Shown here: positions 45,379 through 53,493 of the stretch, one piece after another
Position numbering within the stretch: position 1 is the stretch's first letter
Layout of the letters: every line of letters begins with the position of its first letter
Origin: Aporhodopirellula rubra
Lineage (GTDB): Bacteria > Planctomycetota > Planctomycetia > Pirellulales > Pirellulaceae
Assembly: GCF_014192335.1 (NCBI RefSeq)
Contig: NZ_JACHXU010000011.1
Span: 124,001-188,000, forward strand
Length of the DNA stretch: 64,000 nucleotides
Reading direction: 5' to 3'
Translations under genes and position numbers: made by a program
The notes under the pieces: generated by a model
What the model was told of the DNA's origin: nothing
Seen by the model: only the letters and a program-made list of their open reading frames with translations
Databases searched by the model: none

Positions 45379-45495
45379 TTCGAGCCTTGGTGACACAATC
45401 CCCGGATGCGATACACTTAGCTATTCTCGATCGCACCGGGCGCGTCTGTTCGGAACGATCAATTAATCCAAATCAGTATTAAAAGTACGTTCGAA

Positions 45496-46002
45496 TTGTC
45501 TGATCACCCCCCTGAAAACCCGGAAACGCCAGAAGACTCTGCCTCTGACGAACGAGCCGCTGCGGCCGAAAAGTACTCACCGCGTGGCAATCCGATGGAA
45601 ACCCAGAGCCGCGCGATTCGGCCCCACGGGCTCGACGACGCGAGAAAACTCGCGACTGAGGCTGCTCGCGTTGCGATCGAAAACAACGGCAGCGACGTCC
45701 TCGTTCTTGACATCAGCGGCCAATCCGCTGAATTCGATTTCTTCGTCATCGCTACGGGAACCAGCCGCCGTCAATTGCATGCGATCAGCGAGCAGATCGA
45801 CGACGCCCTCGAAAAAGGCCTCGGCGACCATCGCATGGGGATCGAGGGGTATCAAGAGAGCAGTTGGATCGTTCTCGATTACGGCAGCCTCGTGGTCCAT
45901 CTCTTTGACGAAGACACTCGCGAATACTACGACCTCGAGTCGTTGTGGGCCGACGGAGTATCGATCCCTTTGGAAGATCTCGGTCTGACGCCAAACGAAT
46001 AA
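45496..46002 (+). CDS. rsfS: Ribosomal silencing factor RsfS
   Basis: 168 residues with the TTG start, or 135 with ATG 45595. The RsfS domain includes 'VLVLDISGQSAEFDFFVIAT' and 'ESSWIVLDYGSLVVHLFDED', with the family's YGxxVVHxF-type motif; it binds uL14 and blocks subunit joining in poor nutrients. The N-terminal ~40 residues are polar, Glu/Pro-rich and probably disordered. TTG 45496 would include them; ATG 45595 gives a start nearer the domain. It precedes argS by 145 bp. I prefer no single start. Confidence 0.88.
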   Translation: MSDHPPENPETPEDSASDERAAAAEKYSPRGNPMETQSRAIRPHGLDDARKLATEAARVAIENNGSDVLVLDISGQSAEFDFFVIATGTSRRQLHAISEQIDDALEKGLGDHRMGIEGYQESSWIVLDYGSLVVHLFDEDTREYYDLESLWADGVSIPLEDLGLTPNE

Positions 46003-46147
46003 CGAGACGGCGCGAACCTCTTTCACTTTTGGCTCGATTCGACACTCCGGATCGCGGGGATCCCCTCATTGGGATACCTCCATGTCGGGTGAACCTTCTG
46101 TTCGATCGGGCGTTTTCTAACCTCTTCAACGCAATCACGTATTTACG

Positions 46148-48163
46148 ATGAATCTATCCGTGTTACTTCGGAAGCGGTTCCACGCCGCGCTCACTGAACT
46201 CACCGATCAACCTGATGAGTACGCCGGCATGATTCGCGTCGCCGCCGACGCGAAATTCGGTGACTATCAGTCCAACGCGTGTATGCCGCTGGGCAAGAAA
46301 ACCGGCCAATCACCTCGCGACGTTGCCACGAAACTCGTCGAGTCGCTCAAGATCGAGGACCTCTGTCAAACCCCCGAGGTCGCGGGGCCCGGATTCATCA
46401 ACCTCAAATTGCGTGATGAGTTTCTATCCAACACGATCGCCGACATGCTCGGTGACGATCGCGTCGGCGTGGGAGTAACACCCAATCCGGAAAAGATCGT
46501 CATTGATTATTCGAGCCCGAACGTTGCCAAGCCGATGCACGTCGGCCATATCCGCAGCACCGTGATCGGTAACGCGTTGGCAGAGACGTTCCGCTTCGTC
46601 GGTCACCACGTCATTACCGACAACCATCTCGGCGACTGGGGAACCCAGTTCGGCATTATCATTTATGGATACAAACACTTCGGTGATCCTGATGTGGTTG
46701 CGGCTAACCCCGTCCCAGAACTCGCGAGCCTCTACCGGCTTACCAATCAGTTGATCGAGTATCAGAAAGCCAAAGCGTCACTACCAAAACTGAGCGAAAA
46801 ACTCGCCGAAGCGGAATCGAACGCGAAAGAAGAAGCCGCGGCTGCCGAAGCAGTTGAAAAGGATGAAAAAGCATCCAATAAAGAAAAGAAGAAAGCTCGC
46901 AAGTCGGCCGAGTCGGCGCAGCGAAGAATCGAATCGGTTCAATCAGACATCGCGTCGACCCAAGCCAAGATCGCGGACGTCGACAATGATCCCAAACTCT
47001 CCGCACTCTCGGCCGAGCATGAAGATGTCCCCGCCGCGGTGCTGCGTGAGACGGCGAAACTCCATGAAGGTGATGCCGAAAACCGAGAGTTGTGGGAGAA
47101 GTTTCTGCCTCACTGCAAAGACGAAATCAACCGGATCTACGACCGACTCGGCGTCACGTTTGATCATACGCTCGGCGAGAGTTTCTATCATGACCGGTTG
47201 CCCGGCGTCGTCGAGATGCTCGATGGACTCGGCCTGACGACCAAGAGCGACGGCGCGGTCTGTGTGTTCTTGGATGGGTTTGATAGCCCCATGATTATCC
47301 AGAAACGCGACGGTGCCTATCTGTATGCCACCACGGACTTGGCAACATTGCAGTATCGCCATGAGGTGTTTGAGTGTGACCGAATTCTCTATGTAGTGGA
47401 CTCACGCCAAAGCGAACACTTTGAGAAGTTCTTCGCGATGGCAGGACCGCTCGGAATGGACAATATCGAATTGGTTCACGTCTCATTCGGTACTGTTTTA
47501 GGCAAGGACGGCCGTCCGATGAAAACCCGCAGTGGGTCGTTGATCGGTCTCGAAAGCCTGCTCGATGATGCGGTAGCCCGTGCGAAAGATGTCGTTTGTA
47601 ATCCCGAACGTTTGGCCAACATGTCCCCGCCTATGGGGGAAGACGAGCAAAACCAGATTGCCGAAGTAGTAGGTATGGGGGCCATCAAGTATGCCGACCT
47701 ATCGCATCACCGAACCAGCGACTATCGGTTTGATGTCGACAAAATGGTTGCACTGGAAGGAAATACGGCAACCTACATGCAGTATTCGTATGCCCGTACA
47801 CAGAGCATTCTGCGGCGTGTTGCGGAAGAGCAGAACATTGATGATATCGAAGATTGGGTCATTAAGAATGTGACCGCGGATGAAATACAGCTCCGCGAAC
47901 CCGCCGAACGAGCACTCGCAATCGCGTTAATTCGGTTTGAAGAGGCTATTGAGGGAGCAATTGGTGCCTATACCCCCAATCAGTTGTGTGATTATTTGTT
48001 CGATACAGCGAAGTCATACAGCACGTTTAATGATGCGTGCCGTGTATTGGGAAATACAGATCCGGTAATCCTTAAAACCCGACTTGCGTTGGTGGTTGTC
48101 GCCGGACGCGTCATCAAACAAGGGTTGCGATTACTCGGAATTGGCGTCTGTGATCGCATGTAA
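46148..48163 (+). CDS. argS: Arginyl-tRNA synthetase with charged insertion
   Basis: A 671-residue class I synthetase that charges tRNA-Arg. The HIGH motif is 'KPMHVGHIRSTVIGNALAE' (His131-Val-Gly-His134); the KMSK-region equivalent is 'RPMKTRSGSLIGLESLL'; an N-terminal additional domain and a C-terminal DALR-type anticodon domain are present. Between about residues 201 and 296 an extra Lys/Glu/Ala-rich, coiled-coil-like stretch ('EEAAAAEAVEKDEKASNKEK') breaks the catalytic domain, making the protein about 90 residues longer than usual. ATG 46148 begins with the proper N-terminal domain. Conservation of the aminoacylation motifs suggests the enzyme is active. Confidence 0.93.
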   Translation: MNLSVLLRKRFHAALTELTDQPDEYAGMIRVAADAKFGDYQSNACMPLGKKTGQSPRDVATKLVESLKIEDLCQTPEVAGPGFINLKLRDEFLSNTIADMLGDDRVGVGVTPNPEKIVIDYSSPNVAKPMHVGHIRSTVIGNALAETFRFVGHHVITDNHLGDWGTQFGIIIYGYKHFGDPDVVAANPVPELASLYRLTNQLIEYQKAKASLPKLSEKLAEAESNAKEEAAAAEAVEKDEKASNKEKKKARKSAESAQRRIESVQSDIASTQAKIADVDNDPKLSALSAEHEDVPAAVLRETAKLHEGDAENRELWEKFLPHCKDEINRIYDRLGVTFDHTLGESFYHDRLPGVVEMLDGLGLTTKSDGAVCVFLDGFDSPMIIQKRDGAYLYATTDLATLQYRHEVFECDRILYVVDSRQSEHFEKFFAMAGPLGMDNIELVHVSFGTVLGKDGRPMKTRSGSLIGLESLLDDAVARAKDVVCNPERLANMSPPMGEDEQNQIAEVVGMGAIKYADLSHHRTSDYRFDVDKMVALEGNTATYMQYSYARTQSILRRVAEEQNIDDIEDWVIKNVTADEIQLREPAERALAIALIRFEEAIEGAIGAYTPNQLCDYLFDTAKSYSTFNDACRVLGNTDPVILKTRLALVVVAGRVIKQGLRLLGIGVCDRM

Positions 48164-48199
48164 AGGTGAACGTTCACACTCGGTTTATATATTAGGTAA

Positions 48200-48227
48200 T
48201 TGACAAATGTCATGGTTTGCCTATTTT
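48200..48227 (+). promoter_or_regulatory. Probable sigma-70-type promoter for the small basic protein
   Basis: TTGACA (48200-48205) and TATTTT (48222-48227) are separated by 16 bases in an AT-rich stretch, 93 bp before ATG 48320. TGACA-AA-TGTCA overlaps the -35 box and could be an operator. This is the best promoter match in the window by eye. Confidence 0.55.
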
Positions 48228-48319
48228 AACCGCAGTTCATCTCTACTAAGGGAATGTTGCGTGACGGCACGAATGCTATGTGAACGCAAACCCTTGCAAA
48301 CTACAGACTGAAAGAAAAC

Positions 48320-48700
48320 ATGGCCAAAAAGAAAAGCGACGGCGTTAACAAGTCACAAGCGATTCGCGACTACTACGCCGCGAACCCAAAAGCGAAGCCG
48401 ATGGAAGTTGCCGAAGCGATGAAGGCACAAGGCATCGACGTGACTGCTCAATTCGTCAGTACTGTTAAGTCCAACTCGAAAAAGAGCAAAACGACCTCGA
48501 CTCGCGGTCGCGCCTCCTCACGGAAAGCCGTTTCGAAGAAAGCGGTTAAGAAGGCGACACGCCGTGGACCTCGCGCCAGCAAGGCGACTAGCGAAGTATC
48601 GCTGGATTCGCTTCTCAACGCGAAGAAGCTGGTTGAAGAAATGGGCGGCGTTGAAGGCGCTCGCAACGCACTGAGCGTTCTCGAACAATTGATGGACTGA
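48320..48700 (+). CDS. Small basic DNA-binding-like protein
   Basis: A 126-residue protein. Residues about 9-50 ('SQAIRDYYAANPKAKPMEVA', 'EAMKAQGIDVTAQFVSTVKS') look like a short winged-helix or helix-turn-helix unit. Then comes a histone-H1-like basic linker rich in Lys, Arg, Ser and Ala ('SRKAVSKKAVKKATRRGPR'), and a C-terminal helix with 'LLNAKKLVEEMGGVEGARN'. The composition suggests a nucleoid-associated protein. It has a good promoter upstream and a strong terminator downstream, so it is probably a well-expressed monocistronic gene. I do not know an exact family name. Confidence 0.75.
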   Translation: MAKKKSDGVNKSQAIRDYYAANPKAKPMEVAEAMKAQGIDVTAQFVSTVKSNSKKSKTTSTRGRASSRKAVSKKAVKKATRRGPRASKATSEVSLDSLLNAKKLVEEMGGVEGARNALSVLEQLMD

Positions 48701-48736
48701 GTTCGTTCTCATTCCGGGGCATACCGATCAAGAGCG

Positions 48737-48768
48737 AAAAGCGGAGACAAGTGTCTCCGCTTTTTTTA
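48737..48768 (+). terminator. Strong bidirectional intrinsic terminator
   Basis: GCGGAGAC (48741-48748) pairs with GTCTCCGC (48753-48760) across AAGT, followed by seven T and preceded by AAAA, so it can act on both strands. It lies between the convergent stops of the small basic protein (48700) and NupC (48766). Confidence 0.9.
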
Positions 48769-50139
48769 TTGCATCATCAAACCGGCGATCGCACCGGTCA
48801 TGCAACATGCCAGCAGCCCGCCGAACATCGCTCTTAAACCGAGTTGTGCCAATTCGGCTTTGCGTCGGGGGGCGAGCCCACCCACACCACCTACCTGAAT
48901 GCCGATGGCGGCGAAATTACTAAAACCTGCTAACGCATATGTCAGCACGTGAGCCGTACGCACGCTAATCGGAGGATTTTCCGATTGCATCAGCTCGCCG
49001 AGTTGTTGGTAGGCGACAAACTCATTGGCAACGGTCTTAAGGCCAATCAGGCGTCCGGCCACCATGCATTCTTCCGCAGGGATTCCTAACAACCACGCGA
49101 TTGGCCAACCCAGATAGCCGAGGATGACCCCGAGGCTGATTGCCGCTTCACCGGACGACGATACCCATCCGATCCAATCACAGAACGTCGCCAGTAACGT
49201 ATCCACCAAAGCGATCAATGCTAGGAACGCGATTAACATGGCGGCGACGTTGATAGCGAGCTTCATCCCTTCGCTCGCACCTTCGACTGCGGCGCCGATC
49301 AGGTTGACGTTGTCACGCTCGAGTTCAATGGTGAGTGAATCGGCCGTGGTGGATTTGGGGCTCGCTAGCGATGACTCTTTTACCTCATCCATGTCCGAGT
49401 CGTTTGATTCGTTGGCTGTATTTGTGATGTCATCGCGGTCAGTATTGGCGAGCGTTGTATCGCTTTCGGGAACCATGACTTTGGCGATTAAGAGTGCCGC
49501 TGGTGCACTGATAACCGAGGCGGTCAGCAGATGGCTGATCTCGATCCCCATGCCTGCGTATGCACCTAGCAGGCCTCCCGTGACGGTCGCGAATCCTCCT
49601 GTCATCATCGCACACAGTTCACTGCGGCTCATTTGATTGAGGTAGGGACGGACGACCAGCGGCGCCTCGGTGTGGCCTACGAAAACGTTCGCCGCCGCTG
49701 CGAGTGTTTCGGGGCCGCTCGTGCCGAGCGTGAACTTCATCACCCATGCCATGGCACCGACGAGTTTTTGCATGACTCCGAGATAGTACAAAACGCTCAT
49801 CAAGGAGGAGAAAAAGATCACGGTAGGCAGGACGCCAAACGCGAATGTCCTGATGAGTAGTCCGTCAAAGGGGGCGTCGTGACCTCCGGCGGTGAATAAG
49901 AATCCGCTGCCGACGTCAACATTTCTCATCACGGATTCAAAGCCCAACCCGATCTTGCGAAACAACCATTCGCCCGGCGTGGTTTGCAGAATCAAATACG
50001 CGAGTACGAGTTGCAGCAACAGCCCGCCGCCGACGATTCGGATAGGAAATCGTTTTCGGTCCGTACTCACCGCCCAGGCGATCGCGATAAAGGCAACGAT
50101 CCCGAACAAACAGGTGACGCGTGATTGGATGTCGCTCAA
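48766..50139 (-). CDS. nupC: NupC/CNT-family nucleoside transporter
   Basis: A 457-residue inner-membrane symporter that takes up nucleosides with protons or sodium. About ten hydrophobic segments are visible. The family motif 'VFVGHTEAPLVVRPYLN' and 'GGFATVTGGLLGAYAGMG' lie at about residues 166-205, and 'IPAEECMVAGRLIGLKTVAN' further on matches the second core region. A long polar cytoplasmic loop ('DRDDITNTANESNDSDMDEV') interrupts the protein around residues 230-265. It starts with TTG at 50139 and encodes 'MSDIQSRVTCL'. The substrate range is not readable. Confidence 0.92.
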   Translation of the reverse strand: MSDIQSRVTCLFGIVAFIAIAWAVSTDRKRFPIRIVGGGLLLQLVLAYLILQTTPGEWLFRKIGLGFESVMRNVDVGSGFLFTAGGHDAPFDGLLIRTFAFGVLPTVIFFSSLMSVLYYLGVMQKLVGAMAWVMKFTLGTSGPETLAAAANVFVGHTEAPLVVRPYLNQMSRSELCAMMTGGFATVTGGLLGAYAGMGIEISHLLTASVISAPAALLIAKVMVPESDTTLANTDRDDITNTANESNDSDMDEVKESSLASPKSTTADSLTIELERDNVNLIGAAVEGASEGMKLAINVAAMLIAFLALIALVDTLLATFCDWIGWVSSSGEAAISLGVILGYLGWPIAWLLGIPAEECMVAGRLIGLKTVANEFVAYQQLGELMQSENPPISVRTAHVLTYALAGFSNFAAIGIQVGGVGGLAPRRKAELAQLGLRAMFGGLLACCMTGAIAGLMMQ

Positions 50140-50180
50140 GTGTCTTGCCCTGTTGCAGTGATTGGGAAACCGCCCGGAGT

Positions 50181-50735
50181 TTATTCTTGCGGTTCGTTGT
50201 CTTTCAGTTCGGCGATGAATTCATTCACCACCGCTCGTTCAGTCAAACGCGGGTTGATATGCGGTCGTTTGCTCAACAGCAACGCCTGGGCATCGGCGGC
50301 ACTCATTTGACGGTATTGAATCAACCAACAAATCGCGACCGTGGCACTGCGTGCTCGTCCCGCTTTGCAATGAATGTAGACAATCTTACCTTGGCTGACA
50401 TGCTCCTGCACAAATTCCACCCCCTGGCGAACGTTCTCTATCGTAGGGTGCGTGAAATCGACCGTTGGGATATGCAACTGTACAATTCCGTGGCGTCCGT
50501 ATTCTTCGACCGGCCCGCCGTATTCTTCACACGTGTTGACGACCGCGCGGACGCCGATCGCCGCCAACGCGTTGACGTCGCGAGCGAATGGACGGGCGCC
50601 CACGATCACGTGATCATCGATAAAGTCCCACCAGTTGCGAATTTTGAGGACGCGGCCGAGCATCATGTTCCAGGCCAACGTCGGGTAAAAGACCGTACCG
50701 GCGTAAACGCGATCGTAGAACGAACGTTTCTTCAT
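50181..50735 (-). CDS. PTPMT1-like dual-specificity phosphatase
   Basis: A 184-residue enzyme of the cysteine-phosphatase superfamily. The signature is 'YIHCKAGRARSATVA' (Cys123, Arg129; C-x5-R), and the general acid candidate is the aspartate in 'IPTVDFTHPT'. An N-terminal hydrophobic patch ('GTVFYPTLAWNMMLG') suggests membrane association. It resembles PTPMT1, which dephosphorylates phosphatidylglycerophosphate for cardiolipin synthesis, so a phospholipid role is likely but inferred. Its ATG overlaps the panC stop by four bases. Confidence 0.85.
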   Translation of the reverse strand: MKKRSFYDRVYAGTVFYPTLAWNMMLGRVLKIRNWWDFIDDHVIVGARPFARDVNALAAIGVRAVVNTCEEYGGPVEEYGRHGIVQLHIPTVDFTHPTIENVRQGVEFVQEHVSQGKIVYIHCKAGRARSATVAICWLIQYRQMSAADAQALLLSKRPHINPRLTERAVVNEFIAELKDNEPQE

Positions 50736-51565
50736 AAAATTCGATTATCAATCAAACGGGTGGTGCCGACGTGAGCGGCTACTAATGCGACGGCTCGGCA
50801 ATCGACAACCTCAATCGGTTCGAGCGTATCGGCGTCGACTACGACGGCGTAATCTAATTTCGTGCACGCCGTCAGTTCGCTGCGCATCGCCTGTTCGAGC
50901 ATGGCGACACGGGTTTCGCCCGAATCGCACATTTCGGCGGCCGTTGCGAGAGATCGTGATAACGACAATGCGATCTTCCGCTCATCGTCGCTGAGATACC
51001 GGTTGCGACTGCTCATCGCCAGCCCGTCGTGTTCCCGAACGATGTCGCATGGCACGATTTCGGTTGCGATATTGAGATCGCGAACCATGTGTTCAACGAC
51101 CCGCAATTGCTGATAGTCCTTTTGACCGAAGAACGCGGAATCCGCGGGAATGATCTGAAAAAATTTGTTGACGACGGTCGTCACGCCGCGAAAGTGTTCC
51201 GGTCTCGATGCACCTTCGAGGGACATGCCTACGGGCGGCACAGTCACGTAGGTCCCAAAGCCTTCGGGATACATGATTTCGTCGGTGGGTAAGAACACCG
51301 CGTCGATGCCTTCGCCGCGTAACATCTCGAGGTCGCGATCGAGCGGCCGAGGATAGCGACTCAGGTCTTCCCCAGGTGCGAACTGTGTCGGGTTCACGAA
51401 AATGGTCGCGACGCACAAATCGCATATTGATTTGCCGCGTCGTACCAACGACAGGTGGCCTTCGTGGAGAGCCCCCATCGTGGGAACGATTCCGACTGTT
51501 TGTCCCTCACTTTGCCGTGCGCGACACCAGTCCCGCATTGGTGATATTTCGGTAAACGTTTTCAA
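50732..51565 (-). CDS. panC: Pantothenate synthetase
   Basis: A ~277-residue ligase joining pantoate and β-alanine in coenzyme A synthesis. 'GIVPTMGALHEGHLSLVRR' has the HxGH nucleotide site, 'FFGQKDYQQLRVVEHMV' is the pantoate site and 'GLAMSSRNRYLSDDER' the second ATP motif. TTG 51565 begins 'LKTFTEISPMRDWC', the usual N-terminus; a GTG at 51628 would add an unrelated leader. Its stop overlaps the phosphatase start (ATGA). Confidence 0.93.
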   Translation of the reverse strand: MKTFTEISPMRDWCRARQSEGQTVGIVPTMGALHEGHLSLVRRGKSICDLCVATIFVNPTQFAPGEDLSRYPRPLDRDLEMLRGEGIDAVFLPTDEIMYPEGFGTYVTVPPVGMSLEGASRPEHFRGVTTVVNKFFQIIPADSAFFGQKDYQQLRVVEHMVRDLNIATEIVPCDIVREHDGLAMSSRNRYLSDDERKIALSLSRSLATAAEMCDSGETRVAMLEQAMRSELTACTKLDYAVVVDADTLEPIEVVDCRAVALVAAHVGTTRLIDNRIL

Positions 51566-52001
51566 GGCAATTCTTAACCAACAGCGAGCGATTGGAGTGT
51601 TTGATCGGAAGCAAACGGTAGTGGGCACGCGTGCGAATGACGCCGAATCGCGATCGATCGGTAATCACGAACCTGTTCACAACGCCAAGGCCCGTCCTTG
51701 ATGGTGACAAGCCCTCGGTGGTGACGAAACCTCGGTCGTGACAAGCCCTCGGTGAAAACAAAACACCGACAGCGGCGCCGTGTGTTGAGGTTGCTAGCGA
51801 TGGGCATGATTCTGAAAGAACCACAACTCGCGTCGGAAGGAACGATTCCGCTTGATTCGACAGCAGTGGAATCTACCCCAAAACACACGAATTGTTGAGC
51901 GGGCGTGAATCGATCCGAAATGCCCGACCGCGTTGAGACGCCAGGGCCGATCCGATTACCGTTCGGCATCTCGCGTCAATTCTCAGGTCGAACTTCCGAG
52001 G
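51566..52001. other. 436-bp intergenic region with a 17-bp tandem repeat
   Basis: It lies between panC and the DUF151 gene, both on the minus strand. No supported gene is present, although open frames exist that translate the repeats. The only distinctive structure is the three-copy repeat at 51704-51754. The panC promoter should lie here. Confidence 0.55.
51704..51754. repeat. Three tandem 17-bp repeats
   Basis: GTGACAAGCCCTCGGTG (51704-51720), GTGACGAAACCTCGGTC (51721-51737) and GTGACAAGCCCTCGGTG (51738-51754). The first and third are identical and the second differs at a few positions. It is upstream of panC on the minus strand, 140-190 bp before the TTG start. Confidence 0.8.
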
Positions 52002-52436
52002 TCAAATCGATTCGCCGCCATCAATCGATGTGCCCGTGGCATCCGAAAGAACTTCTTCGGAAACGAAGATCGGCAGCGGTGGATCGTACGTGACCGCGAC
52101 CGCAATCGCGTCACTCGGGCGAGCGTCCACTTCGATCACTTCGCCAACCGCGGTGCGCAGATGCAACTGCGCAAAATACGTGTGCTCAGAAAGGTCGCTA
52201 ATCACGACTCGTTCGACAACGGCATCGAGGGCCTCGGCGACCGAGACGATCAGGTCGTGTGTCAACGGACGTGGGGGGACGTAATCTTGTTTGACACGGC
52301 GGTCGATGTTGGTTGCTTCGAAAATTCCGATCATGATCGGAAACTGACGCTCGCCTTCGACTTCCTTCAGATAAATAACTTGATTATCGGTTAGCTCGGA
52401 GATGATGATCCGAGCAAGTTGCATTTCGACGCTCAT
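52002..52436 (-). CDS. DUF151 bifunctional nuclease-family protein
   Basis: A 144-residue protein of the bfn/DUF151 family. 'ISELTDNQVIYLKEVEGERQ', 'PIMIGIFEATNIDR' and 'DARPSDAIAVAVTYDPPLPI' are its conserved strands and the DARPSDAI signature. Some plant members are reported to have nuclease activity; bacterial roles are unclear. ATG 52436 gives 'MSVEMQLARI', the usual start; the longer frame to 52502 is rejected. Confidence 0.9.
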   Translation of the reverse strand: MSVEMQLARIIISELTDNQVIYLKEVEGERQFPIMIGIFEATNIDRRVKQDYVPPRPLTHDLIVSVAEALDAVVERVVISDLSEHTYFAQLHLRTAVGEVIEVDARPSDAIAVAVTYDPPLPIFVSEEVLSDATGTSIDGGESI

Positions 52437-52547
52437 TAAATAGTCCGTCAAAGGATAGCGGTCGGAAATAAAATTCTGCTCACTGACAGTATACTGCGTC
52501 AATCGCGAGAGGAGAGAGTTTGAGTGCCAACCTTTTAAGAGATTTGC

Positions 52548-53381
52548 TCACTCGTTCGGTTCACTAAGCAATTTCTGAACCAGCGGAATGACGTCGTGTT
52601 CATAATTGAAACTGCCGCCGGAAACGCCGTCGGTAAATCGAGCGGCCAGGTTACCCTGGGAATCGTAAACCAGTACCGCGGGTAGCGACGCAATCTCGAC
52701 AGATTTAAACACGTCTTCACTCTGCGTTTGTGACAGGTAGTTTGGAAACGTCGCCCCGACCGCCGACAGAAATGATTCAGCCCGGTCTTCGTACGACTCA
52801 GCCGGATAGCTTTTTCGCCCGTCAAAATCCAGGTTCACGCCGATCGCACGTACGCGTTCGGGATACTGCTTCTGCAGCGAGACGAGCTGAGGGTATTCCC
52901 GCAAGCAAGGGATGCAGGCGAGTGACCAAAAATCGACAACCGTCACGGTACCCGTTTTCGCAATCTCGGCATGGATCTTTTCCCAGTCGCCATAACGAAT
53001 GTCGGTCGATGGGGGTTCCGCTTCGGTGTTGACCAGTTGCACGGCATGAATTTGGCGAGGGGCCGACATCGCCGACGGTTGCAAATCATCGGGAAGCTGC
53101 ATGCCTTTACCTCCATCGATGCCTCCCGCCGCGTCGTCTGATTGCTCCGGTTCCATCGACAATGGGACGTCGTCGGGCAGCATCATGCCCTCGGTTAGCG
53201 GTTTGGTGTTGCCCTCAGTGGCGGGGGCGGATGGCGCCGCGGCGGCCGGTGCGGTGGGAGCACTTTCTCGCTCCCCGCCGCCGCATCCGACCGACGCAAT
53301 AAGAACGACTGCGGCGACCAACGTTTTCAGTGGAAACTGTTCTTCAGAACCAGGGTGCATTTTTTGCAATTTTCGATCCAT
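52548..53381 (-). CDS. TlpA-like thioredoxin-fold lipoprotein
   Basis: A 277-residue envelope redox protein. A lipoprotein signal ('LKTLVAAVVLIASVGCGGG', lipobox A-S-V-G-C) leads to a long Ala/Pro/Ser-rich linker to about residue 115, then a thioredoxin-like domain. The redox pair is C-x-x-C in 'VVDFWSLACIPCLREYPQ', and the cis-proline is in 'IASLPAVLVYDSQG'. It probably transfers electrons or keeps cytochrome cysteines reduced, as other TlpA/ResA proteins do. Its partner is unknown. The downstream bfn gene is 111 bp away. Confidence 0.88.
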   Translation of the reverse strand: MDRKLQKMHPGSEEQFPLKTLVAAVVLIASVGCGGGERESAPTAPAAAAPSAPATEGNTKPLTEGMMLPDDVPLSMEPEQSDDAAGGIDGGKGMQLPDDLQPSAMSAPRQIHAVQLVNTEAEPPSTDIRYGDWEKIHAEIAKTGTVTVVDFWSLACIPCLREYPQLVSLQKQYPERVRAIGVNLDFDGRKSYPAESYEDRAESFLSAVGATFPNYLSQTQSEDVFKSVEIASLPAVLVYDSQGNLAARFTDGVSGGSFNYEHDVIPLVQKLLSEPNE

Positions 53382-53493
53382 CGCTTGACTCGGTTTTGAA
53401 AAGAGAGATGAGTAGGGGCATGGAACAGCGAATATAAACGATCCGCTGTCAATTTGCCTAATGGATCATGCCATTGATGGCCCTCCGACCGCA

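Noticed and set aside
51704-51754. Short tandem repeats as a CRISPR array
   Set aside because: Units are contiguous without spacers and no cas gene is near; the same applies to the 16-mers at 3766 and 4163.
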